Shown: positions 51,690-62,972, numbered from the stretch's first letter. The stretch: DNA of 64,000 nucleotides from Acanthosepion pharaonis (GCA_903632075.3 CAHIKZ030005407.1:1618501-1682500), one strand, 5' to 3'. Numbers and translations are program-made. The notes: generated from the sequence alone by a model not told the origin.

Positions 51690-52206
51690 AAAAAATGTAA
51701 TAATAAATAATAGAAATAATAATATATAATATAATATAATATAATAATATAATAATATAAAAGATGTAATAATAAATGATAGCATATAATAATATAATAT
51801 AATATAATATATAATATAATATAATATAATAATATAATAATATAAAAGATGTAATAAAAATGATAGAATATAATAATATAATATATAATATAAATATATA
51901 ATAATAAATGATAGAATATAATAATATAATATAATATAATATAATAATATAAAAATATAATATAATATAGAATATAATAATATAATAAATATAATATAAT
52001 AAATAATATAATAAGAATATAAATAAATGATAGAATATAATAATATAATATAATATAATATATAATATAATATAATAATATAATAATATAAAAGATGTAA
52101 TAATAAATGATAGAATATAATAATATAATATAATATAATATATAATATAATATAATAATATAATAATATAAAAGATGTAATAAAAAATGATAGAATATAA
52201 TAATAT
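51690..52206. repeat. AT-only higher-order tandem repeat, ~81-85-bp period
   Basis: 'aaaagatgtaataa' recurs at about 51759, 51844, 52089 and 52170, separated by TAATA/TATAA runs. The long Ile/Tyr-rich frames in all three minus-strand phases come from this composition. Confidence 0.9.
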
Positions 52207-52252
52207 GCTGTACATTTTCCAACTGAAATCTTCACCCAAATGTTTTGACATT

Positions 52253-52575
52253 CCTTAGTTCCACCAGTTTAAACATTTACAGCTAGGAGCCGCCACACCG
52301 TGTACACAGGCTCGAATCATGTTCATTCACTTCGCATCGGTAAGAAAGAAGTTCCATTCGGACTGCTTTTTCCCAAGAGCCGCCGTTTTATGGAACGGAC
52401 TCCCAAGAGTATGCTTACACGATCACGACAATCCTAACCACTTATATATCCACGTTATCTATCCTACATAAACTTATACACTGCATTACTTACCTCCTCC
52501 TTTTACGTCCATAAAATAACATCATTCAGTAACACGCTCTCTTTAGTGGCTCTTGGGCCTTGTATTGGTTAAAAA
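52253..52575 (+). pseudogene. jockey/CR1-like LINE 3' end
   Basis: 'ttagttccaccagttt', 'tacagctaggagccgccaca', 'aagaagttccattcggactg', 'ttttatggaacggactccca' (LWNGLP block), then 'gtggctcttgggccttgtat'. Close to 7965-8440. Confidence 0.75.
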
Positions 52576-52697
52576 ATAATGCTGAATGCATCGTTCAATA
52601 TTAAAATATTCAATATGAATCACTTAACAGCTTTCCACAACATCGCAACTACTACTTCAGGACCAGAGCAGATATAGGTATTTTATAGGATAGGTGG

Positions 52698-52699
52698 AT

Positions 52700-52763
<64 letters not shown>

Positions 52764-52837
52764 CGAGAGAGAGATGGAAGTGTGAGAAAGGGTATATATA
52801 TCGTAATACAAGTACTTATATTAGTAGATCAAAATAT

Positions 52838-52910
<73 letters not shown>
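52698..52910. repeat. (GA)n, (TA)n and (GA)n microsatellites
   Basis: GA at 52698-52762, TA at 52841-52881 and GA at 52882-52910. Confidence 0.95.
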
Positions 52911-52911
<1 letters not shown>

Positions 52912-53016
52912 CTCCTGAAGAGTGAAATCATTACTGCAATGCACTCACGAAACTTCGAAGTCGACATGACTGAACTAACACCACTCAATTAAGTGATAAT
53001 TTTCTTCACATTAATA

Positions 53017-53017
<1 letters not shown>

Positions 53018-53050
<33 letters not shown>
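53018..53050. repeat. (CT)n/(TA)n microsatellite
   Basis: Short compound run. Confidence 0.9.
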
Positions 53051-53149
53051 GTTTATAGTTAATGTTATTGTGTGTTGACTTTTTCGTTTTTATTATTAGA
53101 GCTTCCATTATTTTCAACCTTTTTTTTACATGTGGATGAGGTTATTATG

Positions 53150-53490
53150 CTTGTATTTTCTATTAGTACATTTTAGATGGAGTCTTGTAGGTTTGTATGT
53201 ATGTTTAAATGAGTTCTAATGAAGCTGTGGTCTGGCAGGTGTAACGTAAATCGTCTAGATAAGCATGTAGTAGTGTGACCGAACAAATTACTTATGAGTT
53301 TGATTTGATCGAGAACACACTTAATGGGCATTTGAACTCGTAAATGATGTTGGTCCTTTGTAGTTTTGATTTTGAAAGTGCGTTGTTATTTTTGTTGATA
53401 AGGTTAGCTGTTTTACATTTTTTGTAATAGATGATTTAATTTTCTTGTTCGAGTCTACTAGAGTAGTATATTTCTTTATGATATATATAT
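53150..53490 (-). pseudogene. Penelope-like element fragment
   Basis: The reverse complement aligns with 4500-4860 of the plus-strand PLE: 'aaagaaatatactact', 'acagctaaccttatcaacaa', 'acgagttcaaatgcccatta', 'catgcttatctagacgattt'. It encodes the region just before and into the GIY-YIG domain (IYEFKCPL, CLSRRFTLHLPDHS-like) with stops and frameshifts. Confidence 0.65.
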
Positions 53491-53579
53491 ATATATAAAA
53501 GGTAATGAAGGGTTTGGTAATCCGTGTGGATAATTACAAACAGGATGTGATCCAGAGAGATCAATTAAAGAACAAATAT

Positions 53580-53757
53580 TAATTAAAAAAAAATAGACAA
53601 CCTTAAGTTTCTTAACCTTAAGATAACCTTAAGTTTCCATGGCTATAATTTATTTCCCCAGAAAAAATAATTTTCTTGGTTCGTCAGGTCACATCTCTAG
53701 TTACAAAAGAATTCTTTTGGAAACTTAAGGTTGTCTATTTTTTAAATTATTTAATTA

Positions 53758-53760
<3 letters not shown>
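53580..53760. repeat. Inverted repeat at Penelope-like terminus
   Basis: 'aaatagacaaccttaagttt' (53588) is inverted as 'aaacttaaggttgtctattt' (53719). Between them lie 'catggctataatttattt' and CTGACGA on the minus strand (53684-53690). The block corresponds to 4140-4299. Confidence 0.65.

Positions 53761-53811
<51 letters not shown>
53761..53811. repeat. (TA)n microsatellite
   Basis: About 25 TA units. Confidence 0.97.
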
Positions 53812-53812
<1 letters not shown>

Positions 53813-53989
53813 ATATAGAATAATAGCCGAACAAAAGTGGAGATAATAAGATAAAGTGGCAAAGCAACCTATTTCGCCTCTTATAGTAGGCATCTTTACG
53901 CCAGACGGAGAGACATGTGAGTGAGGGAAATGTGTTGGAATATAGGGAAGAGTTAACATAAATTGTTATTAGATGCTGCAAGCAGAAAT

Positions 53990-54434
53990 TTTTTTTTATT
54001 TCACACTGAAGCTGTTAACGTCCGTTGGATTTGAAATTTAACCCCCTCTCGTGTAGATCTTTTTTTCCACTATTAGCTCGTATACCGCATTGTGCAACTA
54101 ATACTTTTGCGATCATCAATGCTATTGTATATGAGCCCAGCCCATAGTTGACCGCAGAGAATTGTGAGATCAGTGCTCTTTCAATACGTTTTCATTTCAG
54201 GAAATTCTTTAATCTTTTATATTCACATACAAAGATTGATGAAACGTTCTCAGCCCTATCGACTTGCCAAAAGTCGTTATTCTGATGTCTTGTCATTAAA
54301 CTACTGATCTGGGGGAGTCGGTCGGGACGAGAAATTTCCAGTCCCCCGTCATATATACATTGGCAAACTTATTGCCACCGCCCGGATTCTTCAACGAAAG
54401 TATTAACAAATCTTGATTTTGTTCTTTTTTCTTT

Positions 54435-54438
<4 letters not shown>
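53990..54438. other. No feature seen
   Basis: Unassigned sequence. Confidence 0.4.

Positions 54439-54498
<60 letters not shown>
54439..54498. repeat. (TA)n microsatellite
   Basis: About 29 TA units. Confidence 0.97.
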
Positions 54499-54499
<1 letters not shown>

Positions 54500-54501
<2 letters not shown>

Positions 54502-54897
54502 AATGGCAAAGGGTGTGGGATGATCTTTAATGGGGTATGTAGGAGAGTGTAGTGTAGTCAGGCATTGAAAAGATTATTTGTAATAGTTAATTGTTGAACT
54601 TTTAACGACCGTTGACCCATCGTAATTTCTATCGACCGACGAGTCCGCCCAGAACTTTCTAATAACACTTACAAGTTGTAATAGTAGTAATAGTAGTAGT
54701 AATAGTTCTTCTTGTCCTATGTTCTCTCTACCTCCCGCTGGGTGTGGTTCTTACTGACACGCTAAGATCGTACAAAATATGTTTGGGTAAGAATGTGGGG
54801 TTTGGGCGAGTATTATGGGGCGGGTTTGTGTTTGACTCACATTTGTTTTTTGCTCTTTCGTAAACACCTTCTGATTTGTTGTTTTCTGTGTCTCCAG

Positions 54898-54898
<1 letters not shown>
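54500..54898. other. No gene seen; short AGT repeat
   Basis: 54679-54705 is an 'aatagtagtaatagtagtag' run. Nothing else was found. Confidence 0.4.
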
Positions 54899-54961
<63 letters not shown>

Positions 54962-55063
54962 TAGCTAGCGCTGTCCACGTTTCTCTTTCTCCACACATGG
55001 ATAGAGAGAGGTACACATACATATTCATGCTAGCCTTGTCGATATCTCCGTCTGTCTCTCCAC

Positions 55064-55118
<55 letters not shown>

Positions 55119-55160
55119 AGGAGAGATAGCGAGAGCGAGGGAGAGAGAGAGAGGGGCACA
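54899..55160. repeat. (TA)n and (GA)n microsatellites
   Basis: TA at 54899-54960, GA at 55066-55112 and impure GA to 55154. Confidence 0.95.
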
Positions 55161-55199
55161 CATTTTAATGCATCTCAAACATTCTAATATTTTATTGAA

Positions 55200-56230
55200 T
55201 TTTAGGTACTTTGGCCTTATAGTCTTACTTAAGACACTTATTGAGGAAATACAAAATTACCAATAAATTTTTAATTGACTTTACCGCTCTTATTTTCTGA
55301 TATCGTCTATGGACGCCCGAATTTACATAAATCGGCACGTTTATACACACACCAGAAATTCATAATTATTTTTAAAGTTGTAGGGATCGCAGCATTGTAA
55401 GCTTTTCAGTTTATGATAAATAAATTTAGTTTTTATTTAATAACAATATCAGTTGACCGATATAAATTAATACAGAATTTTTAAAGATTTAAAAGTTTAT
55501 GAATTATTCTAAGTACTTTTTTTAAAAAATGAAAACAATTCTTGTAAAAATACATTATTCATAGGAAAAACTTTTCTGAAGAAAAATGTCCATTTTATTT
55601 ATAAAGCAATTAAAAGCTTTTCTAATTAAATGATGTCTTAGTTTTATTGCATTTTTTTTATTTGACGATTCAGTGCAGATTTTCTCTAACTGGGGGTCCT
55701 GTTTGACAAAAACAACAAAAAAAAAAAAAAAAACAAAAACAAAAAACAAAACAATGATTTAAATTCTCGGAGTACTTTTCCTTATAACTAAAATAAACAA
55801 TAAACGCTACAAAAAAGAATTTCTCGAAATTCCATAAATTAAATAAATGGGGAGTAATAAATATAAAAAATATCTTATCAAGATTTTCTACAGAAAAAGT
55901 AGCATTCAAAAATAAATTAATTCATTTGTGAAGAAGTTCTGAAAGTTTTATTAAAATCCAACAATTATCTGATTTTTGCAAGAATTTCCAAATTAGTATG
56001 TTTTCCTCCACATAAAGACACTCAAATTTTCCTTATTAATTTATAGTCCTCCTTTGACGCCAGAACAAACAAGATTTTTAATTAAAATTTCTGGGGTTCT
56101 ACAAAGCATTAAAATATAACTTTTACATAAAAAAATCCTTTGGTCTTTTTTTTTTTTTTAAATAACAAGGATTTTGTTGATAAATCTTTTTCAACTTGTA
56201 TGCTAATTTATTAGCAAATCTTAGGCAATA
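55200..56230. other. No feature seen
   Basis: AT-rich, with an A-run at 55717-55733 and a T-run at 56148-56160. Confidence 0.4.
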
Positions 56231-56234
56231 TCTA

Positions 56235-56832
56235 TATACTGGGTGTATCAGCAAAATTGTCCAGTTGTTAGATTAAGTTTTGAACAGTTGTATCTTGGAA
56301 CTGATTAAAGATATCTTATTGGAATTCGATATTTTTATAGCACTATTGGACTCTACTTTGAACTATTAGAATGCATTTGAAGTTGAAATGATGATCCCTC
56401 TTGATGTTGTGACCGCCTAATTCATTTCCCCCCCTTTAATGTTCACTCTTTTTTTAAACTTATTCACCGTTCTCTGATGGTTCTTGAATGAACTTTGAAG
56501 ATGGAAGCCAGAGTATGAATGTTGGTACCATTACTGAAGGTCTGAATGATCTTTTTCCTCTCACCATTGCTCAGTGGGGAAGACAGAATTCGGCTGACAC
56601 AAAACGATTTTAAGCTGTTCTTTTTCTAGCTGAATAGCTCAAAGGTTTTTTAGGGATTCTTACGAAAAATGACGTCAAGATGGTTAAACGTCTTATCGGA
56701 AAAGCTAGAAAAAGAAACTCAATTAATTTAGGGTTTTTTTTTTTTTTTTTTATATATGAAACATTTTGCGGGACTGACAATAATCTAATGCTGTTACAAG
56801 ATTTGGACAATTTTGCTGTTACAACCGGTATA
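56235..56832. mobile_element. TIR DNA transposon, non-autonomous (~600 bp)
   Basis: The ends share 'agcaaaattgtcc' in inverted orientation (56249-56261 and the inverse at 56803-56815), within ~28-bp TIRs beginning 'tata'. The right 170 bp is repeated at 30489-30655. The interior has no clear transposase frame. A TA target site suggests the Tc1/mariner superfamily (inference). Confidence 0.7.
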
Positions 56833-56839
56833 CATCATG

Positions 56840-57190
56840 AAAATCCGGTGTCCGACTGACTGTTTCCTGCGCGTTATGCACGCAGTCTTCAATCTGTTGT
56901 CACTGGTCCGTTCAGCGATACGGGCATTTATATCCCTTAGGCTAACTCAAGCTTATAAGGGTAGCTGATGAATACATAGAATGTACACGACTAAACTGAG
57001 CTAGGGGTTAAAGGACAAAACGGACGAGAATCGAATAGGCAAAAAGTGACATTGATATATGAAGAAAGAAAATCCCCCCAAAACTTGAATATATTTACAA
57101 GTATGTTAAAATGTTCTCAATGGTACAAGAAAAAATAGAAACCGGCATTTCTTCCCGGTGGGTCATTTTAAGTATATTCCTTCGGGAGTT
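56840..57190. other. No feature seen
   Basis: Unassigned sequence. Confidence 0.4.
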
Positions 57191-57191
57191 A

Positions 57192-57192
<1 letters not shown>

Positions 57193-57235
<43 letters not shown>
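57193..57235. repeat. (TA)n microsatellite at SINE-A 3' end
   Basis: TA run joined to the SINE end 'gtggactctc'. Confidence 0.96.
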
Positions 57236-57238
<3 letters not shown>

Positions 57239-57380
57239 GACTCTCGTATTCGACGTATGAGGGCCAAGCAGCTCAGTTCCTAGGAACCGACAGCCCAGGC
57301 CCCAGCAAATATGATTTAATTATAGTGATGAAGGCTTTGTGCAGAACCAACCACACTTTTGAAGGGCCGAATACAGAGAC

Positions 57381-57384
<4 letters not shown>
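57236..57384 (-). repeat. SINE-A 3' portion
   Basis: 'attcgacgtatgagggccaa', 'gatttaattatagtgatgaa', 'ccacacttttgaagggccga', 'atacagagacctg', cut off by a (CA)n run. The 5' two thirds are missing. Confidence 0.8.

Positions 57385-57463
<79 letters not shown>
57384..57463. repeat. (CA)n/(TA)n microsatellite
   Basis: CA units to 57428, then TA to 57463. Confidence 0.97.
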
Positions 57464-57468
<5 letters not shown>

Positions 57469-57469
57469 T

Positions 57470-57722
57470 AGAAAAGAGATAAATCGAAGGGTCGCTGAAA
57501 AGAAATCATCCGTGTCCTCCGCAAATCTATAAAGTGACCAGTATAACATTCTCTTTTCACTTTTCATCCCACCCCCGAGTACTTTCAAATGTTTCTACTT
57601 ACTTTGGTAAATTTACTGGTTATATAAAGCAACCAAATCATAATTTTGACAAAGCTAAAAAACAAAAAATGATTGGATAGACAGAATTTGTCGATATTAA
57701 TAAACAAAACATGAATTCTTAC

Positions 57723-57726
<4 letters not shown>
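57470..57726. other. No feature seen
   Basis: Unassigned sequence between two microsatellites. Confidence 0.4.

Positions 57727-57727
<1 letters not shown>

Positions 57728-57792
<65 letters not shown>
57728..57792. repeat. (TA)n microsatellite
   Basis: About 32 TA units. Confidence 0.97.
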
Positions 57793-57795
<3 letters not shown>

Positions 57796-57799
57796 CAGA

Positions 57800-58273
57800 G
57801 ACAGACGGGGAGGGAGGGATTTGAGGAAAATAGCTTACATATAACAGAACATGGTTTGAAGCACATTCTTAGTGTCCTTGAAAAACTCCAACCGAAGAGG
57901 ACGTGTGTCCGTGGGAATATCGGTCACTTACATATGCATCTACGTTGCGTTTTAAGTCAGTTATTTTGTTTATATTCAGTTCAAGCGCCCCTCTTTGGAT
58001 CAAATGCTACCAAAGTCGGTCACTGTGATCTTTGAACAACGGCAAATGTTGACGCAGTGCAAAAAAAAAAAAAAAAAAAAAAAAAGAAAAAAGACTTGCA
58101 AATTAACAGAGTTTTCTTCAGATTTATTCTTTTTTTTTCTCTAAATATTGTACAAGTGTTACAGCGTTTCATCAAAAGGGTAATTATTGTATTTAACAGT
58201 TTTTCCAGGGATTTTTGTTAAAGAGCATGTATTTCTTAATCCAGTAAAATTATTTGTTTCAATAAAATTCAAT

Positions 58274-58277
<4 letters not shown>
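57800..58277. other. No gene seen; poly-A tract
   Basis: 26-A run at 58060-58085. Confidence 0.4.

Positions 58278-58340
<63 letters not shown>
58278..58340. repeat. (TA)n microsatellite at SINE-A 3' end
   Basis: About 31 TA units adjoining 'ggtggactctcc'. Confidence 0.97.
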
Positions 58341-58343
<3 letters not shown>

Positions 58344-58668
58344 TGGACTCTCCGTTGTATTCGACGTATGAGGGTTAAACAGCACAGTTCCTCGGCACAT
58401 GTGATTTGATTATAGTGGTGAAGGTTTCGTGCAGGACCATCCACACTTTTTGATGTGCCGAATACAGAGACCTGGTGCACTACGTGCCACAAGGTCCCCA
58501 AACGACCATCCGCAGGTTTTGAATTCCGAGATGTCCTTCTCATAGATCAGTTGCCATCCAAGGCTATAGAACCCAGTATTTCCTGCTATTTACCCATAGA
58601 TGGAGGGAGAAGAAGTGGATTATTACCTTTCCCAAGGGTATCAGCACGTAAGTGAATTTAATGGATAT
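58341..58668 (-). repeat. SINE-A copy, nearly full length
   Basis: Complete block order from the 3' end (58341) to 'aagtgaatttaatggata' (58660). It includes 'gtggtgaaggtttcgtgcag', 'ctggtgcactacgtgccaca', 'gcaggttttgaattccgaga', 'ccaaggctatagaacccagt', 'cctttcccaagggtatcag'. The tRNA head is truncated at the B-box by FB-2. Confidence 0.85.
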
Positions 58669-58671
58669 ATA

Positions 58672-59130
58672 TTCAATTGTGTGGATATGAATTTGTAATC
58701 CTGGCTTTCACGCTTTTGCGATCATCAGACAAACTGATTTATTTTTTAAAATTGGAATCTATTTATATTAGTTTGTGTTTGATTATGTTTGGTGGCGGTG
58801 GTGGTGGTAGTGAGGGAAATATTCTATTCTGTGTCCGTTTTTGGGTGACACTCATACACACGCAGTCATACATACATACAAGTTTACACATTATAGTTCA
58901 CACAAACACACGCATATATAATCAATGCGTAGCTAGGCGCAGACATGTATCGCATTGTAGAATATTCCCCCCACCATTACCACCAAACATAATCAAACAC
59001 AATGTAACATAAATAGATTCAAATTTGAAAAAACAAATCAGTTTGTTTGATGATCGCAAAAGCGAGAAACCAGTGTTAGCTTTATCACTGATATTGAATA
59101 CTTTCCAATAAGTACCGCGCATATATAATA
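58672..59130. mobile_element. Foldback element FB-2, ~100-bp arms
   Basis: 58707-58805 ('tcacgcttttgcgatcatca', 'gacaaactgattta', 'gattatgtttggtggcggtg') is inverted at about 58968-59070 ('caccattaccaccaaacata', 'caaatcagtttgtttgatga', 'tcgcaaaagcg'). Both arms match the right end of FB-1. 59071-59130 ('atcactgatattgaatactt', 'aataagtaccgcgc') matches the left flank of FB-1 in inverse. It is non-coding. Confidence 0.8.
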
Positions 59131-59135
59131 TATAG

Positions 59136-59137
<2 letters not shown>

Positions 59138-59182
<45 letters not shown>
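59138..59182. repeat. (TA)n microsatellite
   Basis: About 22 TA units. Confidence 0.97.
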
Positions 59183-59183
<1 letters not shown>

Positions 59184-59188
<5 letters not shown>

Positions 59189-59353
59189 TGTAACCCGGAT
59201 ATAAGAGAGTTGTCGGGACCGGAGAAGAAGTCTCTTATATCCGGGTTTCTCTTTATCCGGGTTTGGTCTATTTTATATACATTAACACAGGCTCTAATTT
59301 GGGACCAGAGAAAATCTCTCTTATATCCGGGTTTCTCTTATATCCAGGTTACA

Positions 59354-59358
<5 letters not shown>
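59184..59358. mobile_element. 175-bp TIR MITE (Tc1/pogo type)
   Basis: 'cacagtgtaacccggatata' at the left and its near-perfect inverse 'tatatccaggttacactgtg' at the right, with TA on both sides (59182-59183, 59359-59360). The interior repeats 'cttatatccgggtttctctt' (59235 and 59320), so each end holds an extra copy of the subterminal motif. Confidence 0.85.

Positions 59359-59360
<2 letters not shown>

Positions 59361-59413
<53 letters not shown>
59361..59413. repeat. (TA)n microsatellite
   Basis: TA run flanking the MITE on its right. Confidence 0.97.
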
Positions 59414-59418
<5 letters not shown>

Positions 59419-59521
59419 AAAAGAACGAAGAAAAGTTTTTTGATTTTAATCGTTTTAAGATCACGATTAGCGTAAAACTCAGAGTTACAGTTTTAGATTG
59501 GTGTCCCTGGACGCATTCCTC

Positions 59522-59578
<57 letters not shown>

Positions 59579-59613
59579 CTCTCTTTCTCCCCCCTCTCTC
59601 TCTCTCTCTCTCT
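59522..59613. repeat. (TA)n and CT-rich microsatellite
   Basis: TA to 59574, then CT-rich sequence. Confidence 0.95.
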
Positions 59614-59614
59614 T

Positions 59615-61495
59615 TGATGAATATGTTTTTCTTCTGCAAAAATGTCATATATTTGCGTGTAAAATAAAACTAATGTCCATACTTTTTCTGTAACTATTTG
59701 CATAATATGAATTCAAGTTTTTATTCTAAGCTTTATAACAAGTGTTTTTAATATAATTTCAGCTATGGTAGATTGAGTGGGAGACAATTTGGCGTTCAAA
59801 AATCTTCAACTCGTCCACAAAGAATAAGGAACGTAAAAGAAGAAAGCATATAAGTACCAACTTTTTATATTCCAGAAATTGTTGAGAGGATTTACAAAAG
59901 TTGTTTTTTTTTTTTCTTTTTTTTTTTCTTATGAAGAGAGTTTTAGTATGACTGGGAATAGACAAGACACGGGAAGATTTCTTAATGATTTCAACTCGGA
60001 CTGCTACATAGACTATCACTTGGACAGACTAACTACTTGATACATTGTCCTTTTACTTATACTTCACGCGCGGACGTAATAACAAACACAAAATCTGGTG
60101 AGTATTTAACAGAAAATGCTTGGTACAATTCTAAACTTTGAAGAGTATAAAATGGTTAATGACTTAATACTTATACCCACTTAAGAGCGGAAACATTGCA
60201 GATGAATAATTTGATATATGGTTTCTTTTTCCATGAATTATATGTTAATTAGAGTTTATTTTCAGTTGATATACTCTTAGTCGGGATATCGTATTTTATT
60301 CATAATTTTCATTAAAAAGGCGTTTTGTTTTGTTTGAAATAGATTAATTAATAGAATATGTTCCAGCAATGTGTCCACTATAATTTGAATCTATTTAATT
60401 TGTTTGTTTTACAAAATCTTAATTTATGCAGATTTTTAATGTTTTTCTTCACAAAGACTACATAGTCATCTCTTTGCATGCAAAACGAATTACGACCAAA
60501 TTAATCATCTGTACGAGTCATCAAAAGACGAAGAATTAGTGTTTGCTGTGCCTCGGGACTTGTGGGCGTGAGATTTGATTTAAAACTAGTAACTACCAGA
60601 AAAAAAATTCTATTTGAGTTTTTATTAACATAAGTTTATGTCTGGAAAAAGTCCTTGATTTGACTTTGTCCTTTGGAGTATACTATATTATACGAAGATA
60701 TAAGGAAAAAGAAATTTCACTGTTTTACAATTTGAATTTTCTGAATGTATTAATATTTAACGAATAAATAAGCTCACTGCTATTTCCAAGACTTCAAAAT
60801 ACCCCTTGAAAATCCCCCTATTGCATCGTTAAATATTTGAGCTTGAATACTTTAACCAAATCTTGCAATAAAAATCATAAGTATGAATGCCGGTCATTAT
60901 TTAAAGAAGTAAGAGGGTACAAATGAAATAAATTCAATACTGTCAATTGTTTACATTTCACTGAAGCAGATGGTAAAGGTCTGAGGGCGTCATCATCTCT
61001 TATTCGTTTTTTTTTTTTTAATTTCTTTCTTTCTTGTATTGAAGCAGGTCAAATTCACCCGAATAAGTTTTTTTTTTAAATTCTACCAATAATGACTGAG
61101 GTGGTCGAAAGTTCTTGAACGGAAACAGGAAAAAAATGAACTTTTCATAATTTCAATCCAGATATACAATGTCTGATTTGGAAACTGGAAAAATATAATA
61201 AAAAATTAAATAGACAGACCTTGTTGTTGAATATATATATGTATGTGTCTGTGAGTGAGTATGTTGTTATTTTTATTAAATTAAGATTTGTTCATAAATA
61301 TTCACCAGGTTAACTGGAAAGAGAAGGTAAATTATGGAGGATGGTAAGTGGCGTAATTTAATGTCTAATAAACTAAAGTAAGTAAATGATATTGAATTCT
61401 TTTTGTAATTACTATTTAGATTATTTTAGTTTCTCTTCTTGTTCTTGTAACGGCATGGTGGGTTGAGCCGGCTCCAATATTGGAGTTTCATGGGA
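59615..61495. other. No gene seen
   Basis: About 1.9 kb of AT-rich sequence with T-runs at 59903-59930 and 61008-61020. No repeat family from elsewhere in the window was recognised. It is the longest featureless stretch here. Confidence 0.4.
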
Positions 61496-61499
61496 ATTT

Positions 61500-61800
61500 G
61501 GAATTCACAAGCGGTCCCCAACCCGCATGTATAGCACATGAGATTTGATTATAGTGGTGAAAGTTTTGTGCAGGACCATCCACACTTTTTGAAGGGTCGA
61601 TTACTACGTGCCACAAGCTCCCCAAACGACAAAGTTGCCATCCAAGGCGATAGAACACAGTCTGTTCTGCTATTAACAATAGCTGGAGGGAGAAGAAGAA
61701 GATTCACATTTCCCAAGGCACGTAAGTGAACGTAATGGATTCGAACTCGGCTCTCCGATTCCTCAATCCAAGCCGCTATCCATTACTCCATCTATTATTT
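61500..61800 (-). repeat. SINE-A copy with intact tRNA head
   Basis: The minus strand starts near 61796: A-box 'tggagtaatggatagcggc', ~35 bp spacer, B-box 'gagttcgaatcc' (61736-61747), then 'attacgttcacttacg'. It goes on to 'gttgccatccaaggc'-inverse and the tail 'caaatctcatgtgct'. It has an internal deletion (61621-61633 compared with 58510-58555). It defines SINE-A as pol III-headed. Confidence 0.85.
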
Positions 61801-61809
61801 TAGTTTGGG

Positions 61810-61998
61810 ATTAATTTATTTGTTACCTATTTTAAATAACATGACGTTATGAATTTAACCGTTTCCTTTAATCATTTAACATTTTTATAGTCATGTACGC
61901 GTTGGCTTGGGAAAGTAATAATTATTTCAGGAATGGAGATATTTGAAAGAATCCAGGGACCAGATTTATATTTTGAGTATTTTCGCGAGTCAATTTCT

Positions 61999-62003
<5 letters not shown>
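61810..62003. other. No feature seen
   Basis: AT-rich sequence. Confidence 0.4.

Positions 62004-62047
<44 letters not shown>
62004..62047. repeat. (TA)n microsatellite
   Basis: About 21 TA units. Confidence 0.97.
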
Positions 62048-62050
<3 letters not shown>

Positions 62051-62224
62051 AATTAATTATATTGTTATTTCTATATGCCTTTTGCGTATCTGATGTGAAA
62101 TGCTCTGCAAAATTCGCAGAAAACCCTCTAAAGGTTTTCCTTTACGGAGTCAATTTATGAAATTTGCTTATGTATGCAGAGGTAAATTTTTGTCGACGGA
62201 GAATGCCATAAAATTCATTTTTCG

Positions 62225-62580
62225 CAAGAGGAATATTTTATACAAGATGAAGAAAATTCTTTATGAAGAAAAGCTATGAACCGACCAAGATGTGGCTCTA
62301 CCTGCGAAAGTTGAGAATACCAGGGACGAAACATGTGACAGATATGGAAGCTTTAAGGAGAATATGAACAATCAGAAATAGACTGGAAACTTTTTTGGGG
62401 GAATATATTGAGGAAGGACAGCTTGGAGGATTTAACACTCAGGGGGCTTATTACGAGAAAAGAGAATGAAATCAAAGGAATAATCTACTTTAAAAAATTT
62501 GAGCAAACAAATACTAGAAAAGCAGTATTATTGAAAGCATCAGAAATAGGACGCTATGGAGAATCATGATTGACTATGTT
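62225..62580 (+). pseudogene. LINE RT C-terminal fragment
   Basis: Broken plus-strand frames give LRIPGTKHVTDMEA (62305-62350), LRRMNNQK, RLETFLGEYIEEGQ and a final ASEIGRYGES block. This parallels the IPWTxHVTNxEVLRRM...LGHIMR tail of endonuclease/RT LINEs. The copy is diverged and unlike the 12840 family in detail. Confidence 0.55.
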
Positions 62581-62591
62581 CTGAAGAGACA

Positions 62592-62593
62592 AT

Positions 62594-62684
<91 letters not shown>
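62592..62684. repeat. (CA)n/(TA)n microsatellite
   Basis: CA to about 62631, then TA to 62684. Confidence 0.97.
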
Positions 62685-62686
<2 letters not shown>

Positions 62687-62807
62687 TAAATGGTTATAGT
62701 TGTTCCAACGAGAGAAAAATGTATATTTTAAAAGAGAAAACGAACAATGAAACATTAAAAGAGCATAAGGTAAATTTATCCCTTTAAAATTTATTTCTTT
62801 TATTTGT

Positions 62808-62838
62808 CTGAAGAAGGTCACGAGACCGGAAACCCGTG
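62808..62838 (+). repeat. Hammerhead-like terminal motif
   Basis: CTGAAGA (62808-62814), then a perfect GGTC/GACC stem with ACGA loop (one unpaired A before it), then GGAAAC and CCGTG. An extra G separates stem II from GAAA and stem III is not evident. It is probably a relic or a look-alike. Confidence 0.4.
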
Positions 62839-62919
62839 TAGCAGAAACATGAATAAAATATAATATATAAACAAAAAACAAATCTCCATCCATTATAACC
62901 AAAACCGTTTGCGGTTTTC

Positions 62920-62922
<3 letters not shown>

Positions 62923-62972
<50 letters not shown>
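62923..62972. repeat. (TA)n microsatellite
   Basis: About 24 TA units. Confidence 0.97.

Noticed and set aside
51494..52251. Three overlapping frames of 187-242 residues rich in Ile and Tyr
   Set aside because: They derive from an A/T-only tandem repeat. All phases are open together, which is compositional.
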